From: an uncultured Prevotellaceae bacterium
Lineage (GTDB): Bacteria > Bacteroidota > Bacteroidia > Bacteroidales > Bacteroidaceae
DNA length: 64,000 nt
Assembly: GCA_900314755.1 (NCBI GenBank)
Contig: OMWH01000001.1
Span: forward strand, 62,001-126,000
Reading direction: 5' to 3'
Shown: piece by piece, positions 46,201 to 51,900 of the stretch
How the letters are laid out: each line of letters begins with the position of its first letter
How positions within the stretch are numbered: the first letter of the stretch is position 1
Program-made: the position numbers and the translations under genes
The notes under the pieces: generated by a model
Database searches by the model: none
Seen by the model: only the letters and a program-made list of their open reading frames with translations
Told to the model about the DNA's origin: nothing

Positions 46201-46228
46201 CTATACGAAGAAGATTTCTGTCAAGTAA
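34214..46228 (+). CDS. giant exported YGG-repeat surface protein (4004 residues)
   Basis: A single frame of 4004 codons. Signal peptide about 1-33 (SLLVLLLMVISGQWSTVNA). From residue 35 to about 1930 the protein is made of repeats around (N/H)VYGGGN/VFGGGD, each followed by a strand such as TVTVREGN, probably a beta-solenoid. Around residues 1960-2950 a different repeat appears with a core like IDREIYESLPNERRHY. Residues about 3140-3290 resemble a GLUG-type beta-helix (GTLHGDGHHISGLAKSLFG). The end VRIYSTTGNTIAAFTVLPGE...GVYIIN resembles a type IX sorting domain. Probable cell-surface adhesin or filament. It follows fimbrial locus 1 after 20 bases and may share its transcript. Confidence 0.85.
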   Translation: MIRYKTLRLKDTIISLLVLLLMVISGQWSTVNAQIKIGGNVYGGGNAGNTGGSTTVTVREGNLNSVYGGARMANIAGSAFVNIDGENTPSTSYILINNVYGGNDIAGKIGNIKTVSGEDAPLPTALTKVGTTAGLNNIDNTWNAFVRVSSVKSETTGEAPNQTTTTTNHKVYIGNLYGGSNGDYTVKNKTVSDSHKWEIWTKDATPVKVYENDDQPQLPELAKTYLEIVGGSIVYVFGGGNNATVTNKTVICTDNPSEVVNHIKIDKTTGTLVANDATGNNIEELLSDDRIIEMGFNPYLSYATSASYQMGSMFGGNNKVAMAIRPTWNLIKGKIRNLYSGGNAGNMTFYDENGYGGILLTIASDDMEIDNVYGGCRKADVNPEGKPIKAETINGISYPEGYAARVNISGGNINNVYGGNDISGNVHGGSAVGIHSNINQNVYGGGNGSYAYTDNAALAGSVEWGDFYYPIADGADGAASATALNNFRPNAESVSIRVSGTQEEPVVIGGAIYCGGNSATLKAEGNANARAELKIGSYVYADNVFLGNNGENMVKESILSTYAGNVTVSEKEGSFDFSKMDLTKTAQMDKYMDGAAMAIRPQVVFDPDYVDYSTFIGSLFVGGNVGSLKLDGKIEVSFNEKLVIFDKVVGGCNNANVPEIFDSEDATKKLCAAYEGGVLNLVEPAQNATPTDKLVLNFGGLKIQPMRWAVQRDADYNKILDENGNEQYDLKNGNRYLEWNTVKWDATKLAEVEVAPVTTGIPAWIDPADHDKGNTSADDKARRLTGGNVYGGCYNSGLVDGNVVINLNANLVERDELFDEVLTDNLGEEVSLYGGDLLHRGNYTITERRTGVILGEQGMDVLGKSLTVFGGGYGADSEIWGSTTVNLNRGYTFQIFGGGYGGPIGRSVTGGTADDYSFNGKYFRQNALYSCHVNLKGTKAGVTKQTDSSEDMAECEFMYGGGFFGPICGNTIVNLGKGRVFNTFAGSCNADILGHTETYVGRQVKADNSDDGEGFPYIRDIIYGGNDLGGRILGTKDFKDRVKDGTMGMIYKNNGTTANVLTASAYVEYLQGRADGIFGGCFGTYDYTDRYYKEYTNADGTAKDGFTKPRMVSTFVNFRPSSTDDLRRNTYNRVLKVYGAGQGYPSDSDRDIMQQRSYVLVDIPKDMTNYQDMEVFGAGAWSGLGMETVVETSTATDYAQKADEVSAVIDLVRGTISAAYGGSLTEGITRRTMVNVPAGSEIVTKNIFGGAYGIDNNQVCDVFEANVEYHSDKARVSGSLYGGNNQARRTLYGFLNIDKPVYTGEKSYDNKLKTTIVYGAGKGGDTWSQYTEVNLFSGAEVKEVYGGGDAGRVANEATSKKRTAEYGDTEGNNLKMGAYEINGLNDPLVKATALGGKYNTNVHIHEGAIVNMYRMISDKNEFYNDGGYAYGGGKGDASVANSGDVNGTTYIDLLGGTVKKDIYAAGTVGSVKDEYGTALAEADRFIASANVFIKGGTARNVYGGGWRGSVGKHTPNPDNPSDLIGGAITNDILGETNVVIGTRDGTSFTNGIPAIERNAYGGGEGGPVYGTAHVTFYNGYIGYVYNANGTNIGGTEIDERYEEKIHDETAADNADGSLNDNLKDSGCLFGGGYIDNSSVDITDVKMYGGFVRNCLFGGGEIAAIGRGDTKEEGKKRTLNKIWKAGETKVQLFDGLVGHHVFGGGRGYDNLSRKGSLYTDGYVFGKTEVDIHGGEVGTVEGVAQGYGNVFGGGDVGFVYGGFMDNDGLVVGIKDGERYDNTWEGYYYQYRIGNNTYTPGDTPAATDGGWIKQDGEFVLTEDCKVLIEPWCRVTAGSVTINGTTYTKDQYVPIDVLNTMTAKRSNSTGVGADSRWSSLDDDGIIIHNAVFAGGNVTEGSDKTYAEATTVFGNATASIHDVYHRDLITIGTGHTGGLYGDGNLTFVDGYRGLNITNYGTDYYNIDMEISFTDYENLPEREQAYYELRYKCMKECTDNAGKTYHPENGNIKASSITADELIALFEGINQEDGKPMVGADGKPTSTTYWVENGVCSRYAGRIMNTIQRADFCGVFGSRMVMQGAQDRVLDRANNTNYTINRVREVSLNKKISTASDAGKYHGNYFGIYSVVNHLGALTSDVDFYSSVRTTDNSDKNTYGPDSDVQTFAQWKGAHKTERKRNNGNSHNEVALASGVYLELTTEKSTGTDVNQKDWGYITGVIELDLINVQAGVGGGFVYAKNVHGKATYARQKHVTLTELNAGAVTRRDYTYSETDNDKKEWETSGNFVHSTQTIIDDCYPQSNRYKGTDAVKAHYWYIKGQVYVYNQNISAYTGASNAYSEVVEIPLTITAASHGTMKLLDVRPNKYAYYSSFSGTTGNKLTDKDKLEIGDNVYYLNDPISYWDWYMLSPAERRLFVDETYVTIAECRIEGETYPEGTVLLPEDCKTLRDSAPKKEIDGKMVPTVINVKQNTDATFDYVFRPSNNMSHETGYILTYDVNNPRIWNKWYTPEKTTTDVRTDKIDSKEYSELSKADQEKYNNGPTYRPTSNGFYGQQAYKVSNIIPKAVHDTYQAATAAHPGSVDPEKQASFEAAYIVTSEIETTNKSGTKQHLYPGAPLAKSDYNDAEWVAMTGSVADAYVCSSTIKLDDGEYIYVSTLMTKAERDQYISEYDNLKTDLEASITPAYYCTKAGDYGGNYYETTKNYRGLVAWSSLSPEDREHFEFNYDALDLLIDSKYGKRTDGTQQPEGQKYQYDGFDDYDEDKKEQFIYSSTQPVDYSATYNGANFDYNDGGETKTIVTGQEIDREIYESLPNERRHYTSISVDHAGKYYVVNTAFQRGETPYSVGQTIDESTYNVMGDNQSKITVLEFYESEAGQTYYYCRDSYQIGEHGEGYKVISVKGTGSGTTYTEGQTVPQGAVINNDNYGHLVNHQQNFTIHGVAPTEYSTLYVSQNSDIYDLSQEKIITVIYQYDYVESDELGLHITPVSERHVVNIHVKFESGVPEVENINTPKIVLPGTSVSMSTPHVTPGAYQIIGGGWELFEKLSDVESHINGKEYIPNTDPLYWYQDGFYLAYYAKTYLGKTYSNAVNVSVANYHDLADILSDQNKTHHMYVDNPNVKRDSKVYINDGENGLTHLKNFFDLSVVSETAETDDNGLIKTGTFAGHAPLNGYVKGGQNLDFFLRTDITQSGTSAWEPIAGGTTDPCFSGTLHGDGHHISGLAKSLFGKLCGNVFNLGVSGSFTTAGIADTGDGFIENCWINTTATSGFAANQKPFIGNPTGDANCTQIVNCYYPEGKGYTAVNGTRAMPEKAFYDGEVAYNLNGFYLAKRYYDGTNLSTGKQYSYLKKNADGTVAEELSKAYYPEAYAYYPLEGENTKLFGYVENRYSDGDFIYAGGTIPEGDNVRRHEEEKDGITVVSYNPIWPDDYIFFGQTLNYGYGAATDPAHDNVPTAVNTTNRVFRAPAYFRSKVVNVAHFNSNAVFAQTMKDDETKEAYKNMTAIDFTGYNDGSYQQGWQTVSGGSNAEKQFFYLPLLDDDGLTGFRNVNLTKNLLAYTFAAGGTGDNETATATQKTANAVSEALFDYDFEEMDDDATAIPPVKADYRAVDEWDRWANESQMQGHWVQLTGDEYVAQRDHLLVDKHDFNAPISYKFADDKRMWYQRTPENFVDTSKGWDVVSLPFTAELVTTHQKGEITHFYSGSIEVDDNHTKVGHEYWLREFNEGAQEGDKFKATFNYPTSGANDDYKNVTNTFLWDYYYEAANGHNHKDNNLDTYQTYYQKERSLPAYPFLAGGTPYIIGFPGTTYYEFDLSGEWKAKNTNGASPAKLSKQVITFASVEGDVINVSDDEADVTKKGYTFKPNYLNQTLNTGYLMNTDGDAFKKVPDGQTGNAVAFRPYFKKVETSGSRQAARAILFDGEGSSFAIGDDRDPSEEEIGGGLQFFTKRRVIGVTSTLREAADVRIYSTTGNTIAAFTVLPGETIEKYVPIAGVYIINAAHGRYTKKISVK

Positions 46229-46245
46229 CTTAAGCGAATCGAGAT

Positions 46246-48921
46246 ATGAGAAACGAGATAACAAGTTATAGAGATGCGTCCCAAGAATCGTCCCACCGTT
46301 TGAGACGAGTCGTCCCATGCCTTGGGACGCATCGTCCCATGCCTTGGGACACATCGTCCCATGCTTTGGGACGCATCGTTCCCATGCTCCTTCTCCTCTT
46401 CATGCTCGTTTCAGGTAGTACGAAAGTGTGGGGCCAGACGGACTATTCGGGAATCTACTATATCGGCAGTGGCGGTAATGCTGCTTCAGTCAGCAATAAG
46501 AGTACGGCGGAGGCTTATTCTTACAATGTCGGGTCACCTAATACAAACTACTACTTAGTGCCGACAAATGAGAGTGAGCCTGCTACACTAGCCAATAAAT
46601 CTGATGTCTATCACGATGAGACAGGAGCACAGGAACCCTTCCTGACGACCTACAAGATTGGTCATGACAATGAGGCTGTATGGGTGTTGAAGCAGGTGAC
46701 GGATGACGATGGCACCTTCTATTACGTCATACATGCCAAAACAAACAAATATGTAGTCTATGATCCTTACTTTTCTGGCAACAACTACCGAAGGAAATGT
46801 ATGCACTTGCAGGCAATGGTTTCACCGACAGAAAATGCTAAATTCGTAGTCAGTGAAAGGGATGGCGCATATTGTTTTATACCGAAAGAGTTTAAAGATA
46901 TTACCCCTAATAATTCTAACACTTACATATTTTGGAACATTGCTGATAAAAACCGTAACAGCAGAAAAGGCCTTGATGCTTCCAATTATTGGGGCGGTTT
47001 GGTGGGATTGTATTGTTTAGCGTCGAACAGCACAGTGTTGGATGCCAACTCGAAATGGAAGTTCGAGTCTGGCCTCCTTGATGCCCCGACAATTAGTGAC
47101 GTCGATCCTGCGACAAATAAAGTAACTGTCACTGGTCCCGATTGGTTGCCAACTGGATACAAAATCCGCTATACGATATCTACAGATGGTAACGCACCAG
47201 CAGACCCAGATGCTTCCAGTATTATATTGGAAAATCCTTCTAGTGATGGTTTTGAAGTCAGTGAGACTTGCATTATCAAAGCTGTAGTTGAGCGTTATGG
47301 TGTGGTTCTTTCAGAAGTGGCAACAAGTGGTACGCTTGTGCCTTCCCGTTGTGCGACTCCAGCATTCACCTATTCTACAGAAACGGGAAAGGTGACGATT
47401 ACTTCTGGGACTGATGGTGCCTCTATTTACTATACGCTTGACGAAACAACGCCAACGTCAGGTAATACACTATATGAAGGACCATTCGAAATAGCAAATC
47501 TTACTACAGTGAAGGCGATTGCTGTCAAGACGGGAATACTGGATTCGGAAGTAGCATCGGTAAAGCTTGTCTTGAATCCAATAGTTACCCTTGCCGAAAA
47601 TGAATGTACCTATGATGGTTCTGCCAAAGAGCCTACGGTGAGTAGCGTCAAAGATGGTGAAACCATAATATCTCCTGATGAATATAATGTCAGCTACGGC
47701 AATAACTTCAATGTAGGCGATGCCGCCATTGTTACAATTAGAGACAAGGCAGGAGGTGATTATATCGTATACGGTTCTACGACGTTTACTATTAATCCAA
47801 AGGCTGTAACTATCACTGCCAACGATGCTTCGAAAATGTATGATGGCACTGCGCTGACTGACGGTGGTTTCACTACCACCGCATTAGAAACGGGTGACAC
47901 ACATACTTTCATCGTTGTCATGACAGCAGAAAGTACCATCACCAATGTGGGAACCCAACCTAATGTAATTGCCTCGGTGGATGGCATTGCAGTGACTACA
48001 GGGACAGAAACGGCGGTAGGTAACTATTTAGTGACCACTGCGAATGGTACGCTGAAAGTTACTCCCAAGAGCATCGGCGATGGCAACAGGCCTGCAGATG
48101 ATATTACCATAGAGCTGGCTGCTGATGGCACGTTGAGTGCTGTCAAGCAAGGCGATAGGACATTGGTGGAGGATACTGACTATACCTATACGACAGAGGA
48201 TTTTGGTGAAGATAAAGTCTTTATCATTACGGGTATGGGCAACTATACAGGCTCTGCCAAAGGTATTTATGCATGTCCTAAGTTTACTGATCCTGACGGC
48301 ACAACAGGTTTATCAAAGGCTGCCGCAGTCTATATGGCATTACGAGACTATGCAAAGCCTGCCGGCATCACTCCGTATATTGTCAGGAAAGTCAATCCGT
48401 CGATAGGAACAATGGTTATCAGCGAAATCGCATATATCCCAGAGGGCGTACCCGTACTGCTGCTGTCTGATACGGAAGTGTCAGGCTTTACGGTTTCTCC
48501 TAAGGACGAGGCTGTTCCTGAGATATCAGCAGGGACAAAGAACAGCAACCAACTGAAAGTAGCCCCGGAAGAAGGTGTAGCCGTGGAGGCTGCACAGGTC
48601 TATATGTTCTACAAAGGTGAATTTGTGCTCACGAAGAAAGGAACACTGACGGAAGGGAAGTTCTATCTCTATAATCCGAACTATGCGGCGGTACCTGATG
48701 GACAAGGAAGCGCAAATGGATCACGAGGCAGCTTGCAGATTGTCATAGAAGATTGGGATGACTCGGAAGAGCCGACAGGGATGATCTCTACCACCCCTGA
48801 CCCCTCCTTCCAGCAGGAGGGGAGTTGGTACACACTGGATGGTAGATGTCTTAGTGGTGAGCCGACGAAGAGCGGAATCTATATCCGTAAAGGACAAAAG
48901 GTGTATATAAAAAAGAAATAA
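46246..48921 (+). CDS. exported multidomain protein with CHB_HEX_C and MBG-like domains
   Basis: Up to 891 residues. The hydrophobic signal MLLLLFMLVSGSTKVWG begins at residue 47, after a 46-residue stretch encoded by 22-bp repeats; a start at 46384 (845 residues) or 46339 is possible. The mature N-terminus (DYSGIYYIGSGGNA) looks like a carbohydrate- or RICIN-type trefoil region. A CHB_HEX_C-like domain (TSGTDGASIYYTLDETTPTS, about residues 390-430) and an MBG/YDG-type Ig-like domain (ITANDASKMYDGTALTDGGF, about 520-610) follow. The C-terminus SWYTLDGRCLSGEPTKSGIY resembles a sorting tail. It lies 17 bases after the giant gene. Confidence 0.75.
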   Translation: MRNEITSYRDASQESSHRLRRVVPCLGTHRPMPWDTSSHALGRIVPMLLLLFMLVSGSTKVWGQTDYSGIYYIGSGGNAASVSNKSTAEAYSYNVGSPNTNYYLVPTNESEPATLANKSDVYHDETGAQEPFLTTYKIGHDNEAVWVLKQVTDDDGTFYYVIHAKTNKYVVYDPYFSGNNYRRKCMHLQAMVSPTENAKFVVSERDGAYCFIPKEFKDITPNNSNTYIFWNIADKNRNSRKGLDASNYWGGLVGLYCLASNSTVLDANSKWKFESGLLDAPTISDVDPATNKVTVTGPDWLPTGYKIRYTISTDGNAPADPDASSIILENPSSDGFEVSETCIIKAVVERYGVVLSEVATSGTLVPSRCATPAFTYSTETGKVTITSGTDGASIYYTLDETTPTSGNTLYEGPFEIANLTTVKAIAVKTGILDSEVASVKLVLNPIVTLAENECTYDGSAKEPTVSSVKDGETIISPDEYNVSYGNNFNVGDAAIVTIRDKAGGDYIVYGSTTFTINPKAVTITANDASKMYDGTALTDGGFTTTALETGDTHTFIVVMTAESTITNVGTQPNVIASVDGIAVTTGTETAVGNYLVTTANGTLKVTPKSIGDGNRPADDITIELAADGTLSAVKQGDRTLVEDTDYTYTTEDFGEDKVFIITGMGNYTGSAKGIYACPKFTDPDGTTGLSKAAAVYMALRDYAKPAGITPYIVRKVNPSIGTMVISEIAYIPEGVPVLLLSDTEVSGFTVSPKDEAVPEISAGTKNSNQLKVAPEEGVAVEAAQVYMFYKGEFVLTKKGTLTEGKFYLYNPNYAAVPDGQGSANGSRGSLQIVIEDWDDSEEPTGMISTTPDPSFQQEGSWYTLDGRCLSGEPTKSGIYIRKGQKVYIKKK
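46289..46390. repeat. four 22-bp dyad units inside the 5' end of a gene (array C)
   Basis: Units start at 46289, 46311, 46333 and 46355, with a partial fifth (CGTTCCCATG) after 46377. The dyad is CGTCCCA-n5-TGGGACG. Because 22 is not a multiple of three, each copy is read in a different frame, giving VPCLGTHR, MPWDTSSHALG and so on. This argues that the array is a DNA element, not a protein repeat. Confidence 0.85.
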
Positions 48922-48924
48922 GAT

Positions 48925-51900
48925 ATGAAGCATACGATAAGATTCATCATTCTACTCTTTTCACTCGTTATGACGGGTGTAAGTGATGCCTGGGCTGACA
49001 TCACAGAGAACGATATTATCATCAATGTGTTGCCGAATAAAGCCGCAGGAACAGTGAGTGTAACCAATATTTCTGGTATGACAGTTACCATCACTGCTAC
49101 TCCTGCTACGGGCTATACGATTGATGCAGCTCATATTTTGGTCGAGAAAATGGTGGATCCTATGGCTGCGTCTCGTCGTGCACCAGGTATGGCTTCTTCA
49201 CTGCCTGTTGATGGTAAAAATCCTTTCACTTTCATTATTCCTGAAGGTTTTACTGGTGCTTATGTAACCGTGAATTTCTATAAGGCATCGGACGAATTTA
49301 CCCAAATTACATCGCTTGACCAAATTACGGAAATGAATGGTAAATACCAGTTAACTGCTGATGTTTCTGGCAGATCCAGTAGTTTAGGGGAATTTACAGG
49401 AACGCTCGATGGCGGCTTGCATAAGATAATCGGTTCTTCTGCACCGTTGTTTGCTTCAACAGATGGTGCTATCATTTGCAATATTATCTTTGAAGATGTG
49501 AATATCACATCAGGTGATACAGATGGTGATGCTGGTGCTGTGACATCTAAGGCTAAAGGTGCAACTCGAATCTATAACTGTGGCATCCTACCTACTTCAG
49601 TTGAGCGTGATAATAAAGGGAATATCACCGGCTTTTATGGAAGCAGTGTGGGAGGCTCTCGTAATGTTGGTGGTCTCGTAGGATTGCTTGATGGTACAGC
49701 CCGTGTCATCAACTGTTTCAGTTATGCGAATATAAAAGGAGGCAGCACAAAAGGAGGAATTGTCGGTAATAATAATAAGACTTCTAAACAAGGTGCCATC
49801 ACAACGATGGTGATGAACTGCATGTTCTATGGAGATATTGCTGACGAAAATACGATAGCCCCTATTTATGGGGGAACGGAAATTACTAATGCTTCTGGTG
49901 GTCTGCCAAACTATAATTTCTACCGCTATAGATCTCGGTACAGTATCCAGAAAAAGATTACAAATTATAATTGTGCGTTGGCGATGGAAGAAAAGTTCAT
50001 CAATCGCTTCGAACGCTATCGCCTGCTGCTGAATAGCAACAAGAAATTGGCTGCATGGTATATTACAGGCAATGCTAATGATACTGCCAAATTAGCCAAG
50101 TGGGTATTGGAGACGGCTGACAGAACTAATACCCAGCCGATGCCCTATCCCATATTGAAGGCACAAGGCAAATATCCATCTATTATCAATTATGATGCAG
50201 AGCATGCCCCTGACAGTGTTGCCGTAGGACGATTCAAAGGCGGAAGAGTGGGTAGGCTGGCTGTCACTATCAGCGGCATAGGCGATAATGCATCTTCGCT
50301 GGCTAAGTTCACGAAGAACCGTACCAGTGTTGACACGACATTGGTGATGACAGACAAGGATGAAGACCGCTTCAACTTTAATTACAAGAAAGTGCAACTG
50401 CCTTATTTCAACGAGATGGGAGAAGGCAACTGCACCAAGAACCGTGTCGTGACAGGTTGGGAGATAACGGGTTTTAAAGGTCGCACATCTGACACCTTCG
50501 ACACTGGCGATAAGTGGGGAGCATACAACTTTGCTGACCGTGATTGTACGAGTAAGGATTTATATAGCAAGACCGGTCGCGTATTCTCACAGGGTGCCTA
50601 TTACGATGTGCCCAATGGCGTGACAGGCATCACTATCAAGCCTCACTGGGCAACGGCAGCATATGTGGCAGATAAAATGTATGATGTGGCATATTCGAAT
50701 GCTTATGCTGCTGATGGAGTTGAAGATATGGGTACGCAAACAAGCAACGGTGGAAATAAAACCATTAATGGTGACTCCCAGAAGGTATATGACACTATAG
50801 GGAATGCACGTGGATCGATGACTTTTGCCACTGGTGCCACGGTCTATGACTATGCCGTCGTGCTGGTGGGTAATGTGCATCAGGATGGTAATCCCACGAC
50901 AAACAATACTCCCTATACCATCATGTCTATTGATGAGAATAAGGATAACGAGCCTGACTATACTTATATATTTGCTCATAAAAGCAGACAGGAAATTTCA
51001 CCCATTCGTTTTGATTTTCTGAATATCATGGGTATAGCAGAGGCTCAGTTGCCTAAAAACAATAACGCTAAAATGACTTTCCGCAATGTGTCGATTTTTA
51101 AATCGAAAGGATGGCTTGAGATTACGAATACCTGTGTAGTGAATTTCTCGCAGTTGGAATATGATGATAATGTGAGTGGAAAAGCGGATGCTCCTGTAAT
51201 CTTATTAGGTGGCACATACGAACAAATCGTTTCTACAAACGGTGCTATCAACAATAAAATCCAATATGTTCACGTAGGCAGTAATGCTTGGTTTGCAAAG
51301 TTCGGTCCCGGTACCCATAGCGATGGCAGAAACTTTACTAATCATGTCCCCATTTCGGTAACGGGTGGTGACTATGATGAATTTTACCTTACCGGTACCT
51401 ATCAGCCGGATCTTAATAACACATTAAAAGTAGACAGTGCCGAGTGCTATGTCAGCGGCGGTCGTTTCGGCGAGATGGCTGGTGCCTCATTGGAACCGCT
51501 GAAGGGCTCTGTGAGATGGGATATCAATCATGCCGACATTACCAACTTTTATGGCGGCGGTGTCAATGCCAACAAACCTGTTGAGGGAAATATCAGGACA
51601 GACATTGCCAACAGTCATGTAGAAAGATTCTGCGGTGGTCCGAAGTTCGGTGACATGTCACCTGGCAAGACAGTGACGACCAATGCTACCAACTGTACGT
51701 TTGGCACTTTCTTTGGTGCTGGCTTTGGTGGTAATTCATACAACCGGGTGAAATATAGAGATGTAGCAGATGCAGCCCCTGCCGATTATCAAAGTTATTA
51801 TAGTGATGGCACTTCTGCCAATGATGGCAAAGACCGCGGTAAATATTTTGATGGAGAGACAACCAATGCATCCTATGACTCTGGTAAAGACTACGGTAAA

